The translations under genes and the position numbers were made by a program. Below, piece after piece: positions 25,228 to 33,910 of a DNA stretch of 64,000 nt. Position 1 is the first letter of the stretch. Each line of letters opens with the position of its first letter. The notes beneath the pieces are model-generated. The model did no database searches. It was given only the letters and a program-made list of their open reading frames with translations, and was not told the DNA's origin. The stretch comes from Thiodiazotropha sp040506775 (GTDB lineage: Bacteria > Pseudomonadota > Gammaproteobacteria > Chromatiales > Chromatiaceae). The stretch is taken from positions 1-64,000 of the forward strand of contig JBEVWC010000017.1 in NCBI GenBank assembly GCA_040506775.1, read 5' to 3'.

Positions 25228-26007
25228 GTGCATTTCACAACGCTACTCATCCAACCGCCCGGTATCGATGCGCAGTTGCTGAATCTGATGCTCGCGCCTG
25301 AAAAATTCCATGTATCGAGCGCCGAATGCGGACTGGATGCGTGGAACCTGATCCTCACCACCCAGCCCCCGGATCTGGTGATCCTCGATGCCGATATGCC
25401 TCACAGCGGCGATATCCGCATTGGCGCGGTTCAGATCCTGGAATCGATGTCGAGCCGCCCCGCCTGGAAAAACACGGCCAAGCTGTTGCTCACCTCCCAC
25501 CAGACTCCGACCCTGCTGCAACAGGCAAAAAAGGCGAATATCGACGCAGTGATCCTCAAACCCTATGACCCACGCCGGTTCGTCAACGAAGTATTCAACA
25601 TTCTCAACCGGCTGCTTGAAACGCATATCAGTGAAGTCAACAAACAGCATGTCCGACTTGGCACCCTGATGAAGGAGGTCATCCAATCAGGGAAAACCGC
25701 TTCCAGCGAAAAGATGCAGCAGACACTCAAACGAATTCCCGACGCGATTGAAAGGCACTTCCGCTATGAAGAGCAGTTCATGTCACAGCACAACTATCCG
25801 GCGTTTCTCGAACATCACAAGAACCATGGCATTCTGTTGGCGAAGGCCCGCTCGATCACCAATGCACCCGGGACCTGGAAGGTCAGTGTGGTAATCGAAC
25901 AGATCGACCGGCTCAAGGACGAACTGTTTCATGATATCGATGACGACCGCAAGTACATCGCCTTTCTCCATCAGTTGCAGGCCGGTCTGGCACAGCGCGC
26001 TGCATAG
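25228..26007 (+). CDS. response regulator receiver domain fused to hemerythrin
   Basis: A 259-residue cytoplasmic protein. Residues 1-125 form a receiver domain with phospho-acceptor D54 (VILDADMP) and K111 (LKPYD). Residues 130-255 form a bacteriohemerythrin-like bundle with ligand candidates H141, H177 and E181 (IERHFRYEE), H196/H200 (FLEHHKNH), H235 and D240 (FHDIDDD), as for a di-iron oxygen-binding site. It suggests a phosphorylation switch that can also read oxygen or iron. The GTG start at 25228 follows GAGGA. No cognate kinase gene is adjacent. The next gene is convergent. Confidence 0.85.
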   Translation: MHFTTLLIQPPGIDAQLLNLMLAPEKFHVSSAECGLDAWNLILTTQPPDLVILDADMPHSGDIRIGAVQILESMSSRPAWKNTAKLLLTSHQTPTLLQQAKKANIDAVILKPYDPRRFVNEVFNILNRLLETHISEVNKQHVRLGTLMKEVIQSGKTASSEKMQQTLKRIPDAIERHFRYEEQFMSQHNYPAFLEHHKNHGILLAKARSITNAPGTWKVSVVIEQIDRLKDELFHDIDDDRKYIAFLHQLQAGLAQRAA

Positions 26008-26023
26008 GTAACACCCGGGAAGC

Positions 26024-26572
26024 TCACTCCTGTCCAAGCAACGGCAGGACCATCTCATCGAACACCTGATCATCGAACACACCCCGGTGTGCCCCCGCGA
26101 CCCGGCCATCCTTGCCGAACACCACGGTATAGGGAATCATGCCGGTTTCGTTACCCCAGGCCTGCAACAGCGAACGGCCCGATTCAGACCCGGCCACCAG
26201 CACCGGATAGTTGATCTGCAGCGAGCGTTGCACATTCTTCAGGCGCCGCGCCTCGTCGATACCCAGGCCAATCACCTGGATACCCCGGTCCGCATAGGTC
26301 TTCTGATAATTCACCAGGTGACGGATCTCGCTCAGACAGGGGGAACACCAGCTCGCCCAGAAGTTCAGCAGCACGACCTTCCCCCGCCACTGGTTCAGAC
26401 GCTGGGCCTCACCGTTCAGATCTGGAAAGGCATCATCAGGCAGAACCGGTCGTTCCTGCTGCGTGGCCCAACCCGGTAACGCGGTCAGAATCAACAGGCC
26501 GATCAGCAACACACTACCGGCTGAAACACTCGCGAATCCGGCGAGTCTTCCCGGGTAGGGCTCAGGGCGCAT
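26024..26572 (-). CDS. TlpA/ResA-like membrane-anchored thioredoxin
   Basis: A 182-residue protein with an N-terminal membrane anchor (about 15-34) and a thioredoxin fold whose active site is WASWCSPC near residues 71-78. Such proteins reduce apocytochrome c cysteines or other periplasmic thiols. The start codon lies inside the end of the upstream PpiC-like gene (eleven-base overlap), which is downstream of a seven-heme cytochrome. This context favours help with cytochrome folding or a related disulfide task. Confidence 0.88.
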   Translation of the reverse strand: MRPEPYPGRLAGFASVSAGSVLLIGLLILTALPGWATQQERPVLPDDAFPDLNGEAQRLNQWRGKVVLLNFWASWCSPCLSEIRHLVNYQKTYADRGIQVIGLGIDEARRLKNVQRSLQINYPVLVAGSESGRSLLQAWGNETGMIPYTVVFGKDGRVAGAHRGVFDDQVFDEMVLPLLGQE

Positions 26573-27836
26573 CGGCCTTGTCCATCAGGTGCCAGACGAC
26601 CTGATAGCGATCGGACAGTTGGTTCATGTAACCGGTCAGTTGCTGACTGATCCACAGCTGACGTACCCGGTCCCGTACCGACAGGTAGTTTTTCTGCCCC
26701 CCCGGCCGACGTTCGAGAATCGTCACCAGGTGAAATCCCATGGGGGTTTCGACCACCGGGCTGATCTCGTGATCCTGTAATTGATTCAGCGCCTGTTCCA
26801 GGGCCGGATGACCGCGTCCCTCCACCTGCCATCCCATGTCGCCCTGATGCTCACGGCCATAGGGGTCGACGCTGTAGCGGGCCGCCAGTTCGAACAGGCT
26901 TTCACCATCGTTGATCCGTTCGCGCAGGGACTCCGCTTCTTCCCGGGTGGCGCTGACCAGCTGCCCGATATGTCGCCGCTCCTCGATGCGGCCGATCTGC
27001 GGATGCGTTTCATAATAGGCCCGCAAGGCCGCTTCGTCGGCGGTCCACTCCAGCTGCTTGCGTTCCATCAGCAAGGCCGGGAGCCGCTCTTTGGCAAACG
27101 AGGCCAGTTTCTCACTCACATCCACTCCGGCCGCTTCAGCGGCCCTGGCCACGGTGACCAGCTCAGCGCGCTTGTAGAGTTGTTCACGCACCCACTCGGG
27201 ATTGCTCGGCGGCTGGGGCTGATCCGCGATCAGCTCGGCATAGGTGATCCGCAGACCCTCCCCTTGCAGCAAAACCGTATCCAGCGGGATCGCGCCTGTC
27301 TGAATCCGACCTTCGTAAACTTCGATCTGGTAGCGATCACGCAACGACTGAATGGTGTGGTAGCGCAAGGCCCGGTACTCATCCGCCAGGTAGGCGGAAC
27401 GGGCCGCCGCCAGGCCATCCGGGTCTCCGGCGAACTGGGCCTGCATATCCGCCTGAACCGATTCCGGCAGGCTGAGCTTTTCACGCAAGCGGTCCATGTA
27501 GTGGCGATACAGCAGGCCGAGGCGGAAATCCTCCAGCTCCTTGAGGTAGACGGGATCCTCATCGAGTCCGAGGCGCACAGCCTCCAGGCTCAACAGGCGG
27601 GCGGCGACCAGGCGTTGCAACATGTCGCCGCGCAATGCGGCCTGGTCTTTCTCGTCCATAGCGGGCACCCGGTCCGCAAAGGGAAAGCTCGAGAGCGCCG
27701 ACTCCAGGTCCGTCGCGGTCACTTTGAGTGGTCCGACGCTCACCAGCACATCGGATTCCGCTACCGCGTAACAGGGTGAGGCCAGGGCGATGGCCAGCGT
27801 CAGCAGGCCGGTTTTGAGTAACTGTCTGGGTTTCAT
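26562..27836 (-). CDS. PpiC-type peptidyl-prolyl isomerase/foldase (SurA-like)
   Basis: A 424-residue exported protein (signal peptide about 1-25, MKPRQLLKTG start, cleavage after YAVA). It has a chaperone-like N-terminal region and one parvulin (PpiC) domain near 290-390, seen in GDMGWQVEGRGHPALE and GFHLVTILERR. It would assist folding of envelope proteins. ATG at 27836 is preferred to an upstream ATG at 27905 because the signal peptide begins there. It stands between the cytochrome and TlpA genes with the same orientation, so a role in cytochrome export or folding is likely but inferred. Confidence 0.8.
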   Translation of the reverse strand: MKPRQLLKTGLLTLAIALASPCYAVAESDVLVSVGPLKVTATDLESALSSFPFADRVPAMDEKDQAALRGDMLQRLVAARLLSLEAVRLGLDEDPVYLKELEDFRLGLLYRHYMDRLREKLSLPESVQADMQAQFAGDPDGLAAARSAYLADEYRALRYHTIQSLRDRYQIEVYEGRIQTGAIPLDTVLLQGEGLRITYAELIADQPQPPSNPEWVREQLYKRAELVTVARAAEAAGVDVSEKLASFAKERLPALLMERKQLEWTADEAALRAYYETHPQIGRIEERRHIGQLVSATREEAESLRERINDGESLFELAARYSVDPYGREHQGDMGWQVEGRGHPALEQALNQLQDHEISPVVETPMGFHLVTILERRPGGQKNYLSVRDRVRQLWISQQLTGYMNQLSDRYQVVWHLMDKADAP

Positions 27837-27940
27837 CGAATAGGTCCTGATACGCATGAACGGGGAAAGCAGACTTCCCCCGTTCATGTCATGACAACTC
27901 AGCAAGCCCGGCTCAAGAGCCGGGCACAGGCTTTCAGGCT

Positions 27941-30412
27941 TTAGTCCTGAGGAATCTCACCGCCCTCATCCGGAGCACTGGCATGCATCCAGGAGACCGC
28001 GGAGTCGTAATCCTCAAGGATCGACTTGCCTTTCCACACATGCTCCTCATCGTCCGCGATGAACGGCACACCGTTTTCATTCACCTCGTGACAGGCGGCA
28101 CAACGGAACGGACCGTGGGAGCCGTCCGGATTGTACTGGGGTGCCTGACGATAGGTGGTGACATCGGTTCCGGGAGTAACCGGATAGAGTCCGTGGATCG
28201 ACTGATGACAGGACTGGCAGGCAAGACCCGCATGGCCCTTGGAGTAACGCATCAGGCTGTGCTTGCCGGGCTGGTTGATCGGGAAGGCGACCCCGCCCTG
28301 ACCCTCGACAAAGGGCGCGGCATGACAGTCGGCGCAGTGCGGGGCACCGGGGGACAGCCAGTAGTCACGGCCCTTGGTGGCGGCATCGTAGGGCACCGCG
28401 GCGGCACCGGTGGCGCCCTCGGGCAGTGTCAGGGAGGCGATGTCCACCGCCGGATTGGCGGACAGGGGCACCACGCTGATATCCCCGTCTTCATCCTTCG
28501 ACACCATGGGTCCGTTACCCTTGAGCGCGATCACCGCGATGTCGGGCACCAGGCGTTCCTTGGCCCAGGTCAACAGAATGCCGGATTCACCCGCGGTGTC
28601 CTGCCCTTTCGCGTTGAGCACCACCTTGGGATCGAGATACTTCTCTTCCAGCACCTTGCGGCTCACGCCGATGGCTGCGGCGATCTCGTCCAGGGACTTG
28701 TTGCGCAGGGTCGCGCCTTCCTGCTTGAAGGCGTTGCTCAGGTTGTCGCGCTGATAGAGTTCCCGGGTCAGCTGGTTGTGGCAGTTGGTACACCACAGAC
28801 CCTTGCCGCCCTCGTCATTGCCGATCTGGGAGACATTCGCCTGCAGCCATTCGCCGACGGAGTTGAGGTGCTCGGGGGTGCCGACACCGTCCTTGTCCTT
28901 GCCCGGATTGGAGTGCACGTCGCGGCCCACATAACAGCCACCGGCGGCATCCCGGTTGTCCTTGTCCGCATAGGCGTTCTTGCCGTCCGGGGTGATCGGA
29001 TACTCGTTCATGTTGCCGTCCTGGCGGTGTGCCGGATGACAACCCTGGCAGGCGGCGGTGCGGCCCTCGGCGTCGGGCATGGGCACTGCGGTCTGATGTA
29101 CGGTGTGAATCGCCTGGGTCAGCGGCGGTACGGATTTCTCCTCACCGGTCTTCTTGTCCTTGAAGGTTTTCGCGCCCAGTACACCGATGACGTTGTCCGC
29201 GTGACACTTCTGGCACAGCACCGGGTCACGACCGATGCGGTTCATCACGGCGCGGCTGTTCGGGTCGTAGTTCTTCAGGAACTCGGTACCGTTCTCATCG
29301 TCGTGCATCTCCAGGATGGAAACCGAGGTAGCCTTCAGGTTGGCCATCCAGTCACTCGCGCCGAGACCTTTCCAGAAGGCCCGCTCCTGTTTGTACAGGG
29401 TGTACTTCTCGCCGTTGGCTGTATCGTTGCTGTGGCAGTTGGCGCAGTTCGGCACATCGATCGGGTTAGTGCCGACGAAGGTGATCGGCTTGCCGCTGTG
29501 GCTGTCGAGCACCGGCGCACCGCTGTCCGCATCCACCAGACTCACCCAGGCCTCCTGGAAGGGCTGGATATCGCTCTCCACCAGGGTCAGGGGATCCTTG
29601 GCCGCGACACTGTCGTTGAACGGGGTCAGGGGCAGGCCCAGGGCATCCCAGATACCCGGGTTGGTGAGTACGATGGGCACGTTATCCAGCACCGGGGACT
29701 TGGTGAAGACGATGGTGCCGACCTCTCCGGTATAGTGCAGATGACCGCCCTTCATCGGGCTGGCCACGGCCGCGCCGCCTGGACCGTTGTCCCGGGGCAC
29801 CGGAACCTGGATACCGACGTAGGCCTTTTTCGCATCCGCACTGGTGGATTCCGGGTTGCTGCCCTTCAGATCCTTGTAGACGTACAGATGGGTGAAATAG
29901 GCGTTGGCCACACTCTCGTTCTCACCATAGGTACCGTCGCCGTTCACATCATAGGGCACGTCCCAGTACTTCAGCTTGTTGCCTTCCGAATAGTTGTTGT
30001 CGATGTGGCCGTACTCAAGCTTGAAGCGTTTTTTGCCATCCACCAGCACTGCCGGATCCTCGGGATCGGCCTCAACCATTTCCGGATACTTGCGCTTGCC
30101 GGTGGCGGTCTTAATCACCTGGGACTGGACCGAGTTGTAGGGGGGCAGCACGCAGCAGTAGGTGAAATCGAAACCGGTACAGTGCATACCGAGTTCGTAG
30201 TTGATGGTGATGTTGTAATCGTTTTTCGGCTTGCTGGGGTCTTCCGCCACCATCGGACCCTGGTAGCTGATAGGCCCACCGGACTCCATGGCGGGTTCCG
30301 CCATCGACGGTTTGGCTTGCGTTTCGGAGGCTGCCTGATTGGACTGCTGGGTGGTACAGCCTGCCAGGAAAGTCAAGGCAAACACTGTTGAAAATATGGT
30401 TATTCTAACCAT
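27941..30412 (-). CDS. seven-heme cytochrome c lipoprotein
   Basis: The 823-residue protein has a lipoprotein signal (LAGC lipobox near residue 18) and seven CxxCH heme motifs: CANCH, CQKCH, CQGCH, CTNCH, CADCH, CQSCH and CAACH, between about residues 320 and 772. The first 300 residues are a heme-free domain with conserved cysteines (MHCTGFDFTYCC) and repeated acidic loops (DVNGDGTYGENES), some resembling calcium-binding turns. It is probably anchored in the outer or inner membrane. It may move electrons to an acceptor outside the cytoplasm. It leads the operon with PpiC and TlpA proteins. I cannot assign substrate or known name. Confidence 0.85.
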   Translation of the reverse strand: MVRITIFSTVFALTFLAGCTTQQSNQAASETQAKPSMAEPAMESGGPISYQGPMVAEDPSKPKNDYNITINYELGMHCTGFDFTYCCVLPPYNSVQSQVIKTATGKRKYPEMVEADPEDPAVLVDGKKRFKLEYGHIDNNYSEGNKLKYWDVPYDVNGDGTYGENESVANAYFTHLYVYKDLKGSNPESTSADAKKAYVGIQVPVPRDNGPGGAAVASPMKGGHLHYTGEVGTIVFTKSPVLDNVPIVLTNPGIWDALGLPLTPFNDSVAAKDPLTLVESDIQPFQEAWVSLVDADSGAPVLDSHSGKPITFVGTNPIDVPNCANCHSNDTANGEKYTLYKQERAFWKGLGASDWMANLKATSVSILEMHDDENGTEFLKNYDPNSRAVMNRIGRDPVLCQKCHADNVIGVLGAKTFKDKKTGEEKSVPPLTQAIHTVHQTAVPMPDAEGRTAACQGCHPAHRQDGNMNEYPITPDGKNAYADKDNRDAAGGCYVGRDVHSNPGKDKDGVGTPEHLNSVGEWLQANVSQIGNDEGGKGLWCTNCHNQLTRELYQRDNLSNAFKQEGATLRNKSLDEIAAAIGVSRKVLEEKYLDPKVVLNAKGQDTAGESGILLTWAKERLVPDIAVIALKGNGPMVSKDEDGDISVVPLSANPAVDIASLTLPEGATGAAAVPYDAATKGRDYWLSPGAPHCADCHAAPFVEGQGGVAFPINQPGKHSLMRYSKGHAGLACQSCHQSIHGLYPVTPGTDVTTYRQAPQYNPDGSHGPFRCAACHEVNENGVPFIADDEEHVWKGKSILEDYDSAVSWMHASAPDEGGEIPQD

Positions 30413-31072
30413 GAGAATCCTCCCTTGGATAATGGGATCCTCAGACTGCGAGGGGTAGGTAAACGATGCGTTTGTCCCCTCTTGTTCGTGTCTAGTTGTG
30501 GTGAGGGGCTTGGTTAATCATTACAGATATTAGGGAAAACATCAAAGAATGGTAGGGAACACCTATAAATCGTAATTTTATTGAATAGTGATATTTAGTT
30601 CCGGACAGGCGTGGGGACCCGGGAATACGGACCTTAAAAACGTGCTTGGCAGGCACCCCGCAAGACCATTCATGAACCGACCAGCGAACCCGTAAAACCC
30701 CTGGACTCCTGCCTCTGCGGCACCCAGACCGCCTCTTCCCAAACATTTCTGCAGTGACTGAAATCCGTACAGCTTTCATGGACTTGTGTAACACCTCCCA
30801 GGCCTATGCTATTTTTGATATAGCCAACGACCCTGTCGGCTCCAACTCTGATGTAAACGGTCCCCTGATCAGCGGCCCATTGCATTCTGTACCAGGGACC
30901 GACAGGACAATAAAAACCGGGGCTCCCGTATCGCACTGAGTTGAAGACGGACTCGCGCTTCCGCCGGGAGGACAAAGAAATTCGCTGGGGTCGCATTGCA
31001 GACATCATGAATCCTGATCGTTTTGCCTCATCCCCTCATCAAACCGACGATTTCAATTCTCAGGAATAAAGC
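30413..31072. other. 660-base gene-free region
   Basis: Between the divergent cytochrome and HAD genes. Small open frames exist on both strands but they lack ribosome sites, have implausible composition, and overlap each other, so none is called. The region should hold the promoters of both neighbours. No clear operator or repeat was found by eye. Confidence 0.5.
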
Positions 31073-31759
31073 ATGGCGATTACCCTTGCCTTTGATGTCT
31101 ACGGCACCTTGATAGACACCCATGGAGTTGTAACCCGACTCGAATCACTGATCGGCGACAAGGCCCGGGCCTTCTCCCAAACCTGGCGGGACAAACAGGT
31201 GGAGTACGCCTTTCGCCGGGGTTTGATGCAGATGTACGAGGACTTCTCGATCTGTATCCGGGATTCCCTGAACTATGCCTGTGAACTGCACGAGACGCCG
31301 ATGAGTGTACGTCAGAAACAGGAACTGCTGGACCTGTACCGGGAACTGCCGGTTTTCGACGACGTACGAGAGGGTCTGGCTCTCCTCAGCGGGGCGAGCT
31401 ATCGCCTGTTTGCCTTTTCCAACGGCACCCGGGACGATGTGAACTCACTGCTCGGCAACGCGGATATCGAGGACTACTTTCTCGACGTGATCAGTGCCGA
31501 TTCCGTGCGTTCATTCAAACCCAACCCCGCCGTGTATTGCCACCTCCTGCGGGAAACCGAAAGCGCCGGCTGTGACAGCTGGCTGATCTCCAGCAACCCT
31601 TTCGATGTGATCGGCGCCCTGTCTGCGGGCATGCGGGGAGTCTGGCTGCAACGCAGTCATGACCAGGTGTTTGACCCCTGGGGATTCAAACCCACGATCC
31701 GAATCTCCAATCTGCGCGAATTGGAAGGACAACTCGCCCGTTTCCTGACCCACAAATAA
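31073..31759 (+). CDS. haloacid dehalogenase type II-like HAD hydrolase
   Basis: A 228-residue cytoplasmic HAD protein. Motif I is AFDVYGTLID (nucleophile Asp in FDVYGT), motif II is FSNGT (near 121-125), motif III is the lysine in SFKPNP (near 147) and motif IV is SSNPFDVIGA. This pattern fits the type II haloacid dehalogenases, which hydrolyse 2-haloacids, but many relatives have other substrates. An AGG-rich site precedes the ATG. The following gene starts 18 bases later, so they may be coexpressed. Confidence 0.8.
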   Translation: MAITLAFDVYGTLIDTHGVVTRLESLIGDKARAFSQTWRDKQVEYAFRRGLMQMYEDFSICIRDSLNYACELHETPMSVRQKQELLDLYRELPVFDDVREGLALLSGASYRLFAFSNGTRDDVNSLLGNADIEDYFLDVISADSVRSFKPNPAVYCHLLRETESAGCDSWLISSNPFDVIGALSAGMRGVWLQRSHDQVFDPWGFKPTIRISNLRELEGQLARFLTHK

Positions 31760-31776
31760 CCCTGAGAACAGCAATC

Positions 31777-32205
31777 ATGAAAAAACACATCGTCTGGTTA
31801 GTGCTCGGTCTGCTGATCGCCCCCATTGCAAACGCCGAATCCTTTGCCTCACTGAAGGAAGCGCGCTCCGTATTCGAGCGAGCAATGAAGGCCTTTCAAA
31901 ACGAGCAGATCACCGAGGGTTACAGCGTGCTCAAGCCCTATTGGCCGATGCCCGGCGTTGAACTCGAGAATCTGGCGAACACCACCAACACCCAGTGGCC
32001 GATGGTCAAACAGAGATTCGGCCCCTCCATCGGTACTGAGTTCATCCTGGAAGAGAAAGCCGGCAACTCCCTGGCCCGTTACGTCTATCTGCAAAAATTC
32101 GAGCACCACGCAATTCGCTGGATATTTCGACTCTACAAACCCAGGGACAAGTGGGTGATCAACGGCGTTTCGTTCGACGATCAGATCGAACAACTGTTCA
32201 AGTGA
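31777..32205 (+). CDS. secreted hypothetical protein
   Basis: A 142-residue protein with a signal peptide (about 1-20, ANA cleavage). The mature domain is a small alpha/beta fold with repeated aromatic positions (LKPYWPMPG, WIFRLYKPRDKWVINGVSF), like nuclear-transport-factor-type folds of small periplasmic proteins. No catalytic motif is recognised. It starts 18 bases after the HAD gene with a GAGAACAG leader. Confidence 0.65.
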   Translation: MKKHIVWLVLGLLIAPIANAESFASLKEARSVFERAMKAFQNEQITEGYSVLKPYWPMPGVELENLANTTNTQWPMVKQRFGPSIGTEFILEEKAGNSLARYVYLQKFEHHAIRWIFRLYKPRDKWVINGVSFDDQIEQLFK

Positions 32206-32226
32206 TGCTCAGGATCCTCGACATTG

Positions 32227-32282
32227 TGAGATGCAACACGGATAGCGGAGCGCTGGAACGAAACCCTGTCCGTGCCATCTCA
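32227..32282 (+). terminator. hairpin after the secreted protein gene
   Basis: TGAGATGCAACACGGA (32227-32242) faces TCCGTGCCATCTCA (32269-32282), giving a stem with one mismatch block and a 26-base loop. No U-run follows. It could be a weak terminator or a processing signal between the hydrolase operon and the peroxiredoxin. Confidence 0.4.
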
Positions 32283-32325
32283 TTAAGAAATCAGAGAGAC
32301 ATCACATCCACGAAAGGTTGACACG

Positions 32326-32868
32326 ATGACCCTGCCCTCATCGCTCTTTTTCATCACCCTGGGCCTGTTCTCCTTTGGCCAGGCCTCTGCCGAACTGCAA
32401 ACCGGGGAACCGGCTCCGGACTTCGAACTGATGGATCAGAACGGGGACACCCAATCTCTGCAAGCCTACCGGGGAAGCTGGGTCGTGCTCTACTTTTACC
32501 CCAAGAACGACACCCCCGGGTGTACCACTGAGGCCTGTCAGTTCCGGGATGATTATCTGCGACTCACGGAAATGGGCGCCCATGTGCTTGGGGTGAGTAC
32601 CGATGAGGTCTCCAGTCATCAGGAGTTCGCCAACAAGTACCACCTGCCCTTCCCCCTGCTGTCTGATGCGAAAGGTGAGGTTGCCTCCCGCTATGGGGCA
32701 CTGTTTCAGATTGGCCCGCTGCGCTACGCCAAGCGCCACAGCTTCATCATCGATCCGCAGGGTCGTCTGGCCGAGATCTATCGCGACGTCAATCCCAAGC
32801 GTCACAGTGGCGAAGTCATCGCTCGACTGGAATCGCTGATGGGCGAGTCCGCCGCAGGCAAGGAGTGA
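32326..32868 (+). CDS. bcp: exported peroxiredoxin of the BCP/PrxQ type
   Basis: A 180-residue protein with an N-terminal signal-like segment (1-22), unusual for BCP, which is generally cytoplasmic. The active site is DTPGCTTEACQFRDDY: peroxidatic C66 and resolving C71 at the five-residue distance typical of PrxQ. It would reduce hydroperoxides in the periplasm with a thioredoxin-like reductant. The TlpA-type protein at 26024 is a possible but unlinked donor. Confidence 0.88.
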   Translation: MTLPSSLFFITLGLFSFGQASAELQTGEPAPDFELMDQNGDTQSLQAYRGSWVVLYFYPKNDTPGCTTEACQFRDDYLRLTEMGAHVLGVSTDEVSSHQEFANKYHLPFPLLSDAKGEVASRYGALFQIGPLRYAKRHSFIIDPQGRLAEIYRDVNPKRHSGEVIARLESLMGESAAGKE

Positions 32869-32892
32869 TCCGATACCGGCAGCGAACCAGGG

Positions 32893-33663
32893 TCAACCTC
32901 CCGCAAGGGGTTTGCGGTATGGGATACCGAGCTCATTGAGTCGTTGTATCAGTACTTCGAGAGCCTCTTCGGCAGCACCCCGCCCGCGGAAGCCCAATTC
33001 GATCTTCGACCCAGCGCCGCTCTGCAGCTGCGGCAGGCTATAGAGTTTGAGCCCGGGAAACTGCCCTCCGAGCTGCTCCATCAGCGACACCAACTGACTC
33101 TCCGGGGTATTCAGCACCTCGACGAAGGCCTCCTCGATGCCCGCCGAAGCATCGAGGTAGTACGTTTGCATCACCCACTCCGCCATCGGCCAGGCCAGTT
33201 CCGGAAAGCCTGGCAGGAAGTGGTGCTCGGCAACACTGAAGCCGGGAATCTGATTGTGTGGATTGGGAATCAGCGTACACCCCTGGGGCAGGTCCGCCAT
33301 GCGGATCCGGGTTGGGTAGGCCGAGTCGCCGAAGCGAGTTTCGATCAATTGCGCAGCCTGGACATGGCGGACCAGAGGTACACCGGCCGCCTCGGCCGCA
33401 CACCCCCGGGTCAGATCGTCGGGGGTGGCGCCGATGCCGCCACAGACAAAGACCGGCAGATCCCCCTGCAGGGAGAAACGCAGGTGTTCCACCAGGACCT
33501 TTGGATCATCGGGTAACAGCCAGCAGCGTCCCAGGCGCAGTCCCCGGTCTCCCAGGAAACCGCGAAAATGTTGCATATGGCGATCCTGACGTTTGCCGAA
33601 CAGGATCTCATCTCCGATGACGATGAGACCGAAGGCGTCAGGTGTGGTTATGCTCATGAACAA
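32893..33663 (-). CDS. CinA N-terminal/MoCF-like domain protein
   Basis: A 256-residue cytoplasmic protein whose first 165 residues match the molybdopterin-binding (MoCF) domain of the CinA family, with GLIVIGDEILFGKRQD and VFVCGGIGATPDDLTRGC motifs. The C-terminal CinA deamidase domain (NMN amidohydrolase) is absent; the tail is a short alpha/beta region. Domain-only proteins of this kind may act on nucleotides or cofactors, but their reaction is not known. It is transcribed alone. Confidence 0.75.
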   Translation of the reverse strand: MFMSITTPDAFGLIVIGDEILFGKRQDRHMQHFRGFLGDRGLRLGRCWLLPDDPKVLVEHLRFSLQGDLPVFVCGGIGATPDDLTRGCAAEAAGVPLVRHVQAAQLIETRFGDSAYPTRIRMADLPQGCTLIPNPHNQIPGFSVAEHHFLPGFPELAWPMAEWVMQTYYLDASAGIEEAFVEVLNTPESQLVSLMEQLGGQFPGLKLYSLPQLQSGAGSKIELGFRGRGAAEEALEVLIQRLNELGIPYRKPLAGG

Positions 33664-33910
33664 TCACCGTGGTATGGATGGGAGTCTCGAAAAGGCGGTA
33701 AATCCCAATATTCTGCGCACATCATGGGGTTTTCAGGATTGTCCCCGTGCTTGCGGGGCGGTCCGATTCCTCTGTATTTTACGGAAGTGCGTGAACTGCC
33801 CCCAGGGAGCAAGTATGCCGCTGGCGTGTCATAGATACAAAACAACGAAAGGGCCTTGCAGTCTCAAGCCAAGGCGATGCAAGCCCAACGCTTATTGATG
33901 AGGATTTCCG

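Noticed and set aside
27983..30391. An 802-residue open frame on the plus strand opposite the cytochrome gene
   Set aside because: It is a shadow of the GC-rich cytochrome gene: composition is H, R, G, A and V rich and no motif is present, while the minus strand has seven heme motifs.
30492..31008. Overlapping small frames on both strands in the gap between cytochrome and HAD genes
   Set aside because: No ribosome site, no homologous pattern and mutual overlap; treated as intergenic.
33568..33898. Two small plus-strand frames (88 and 101 residues) before the methyltransferase gene
   Set aside because: They lie partly opposite the CinA-like gene and have no ribosome site or recognisable sequence.
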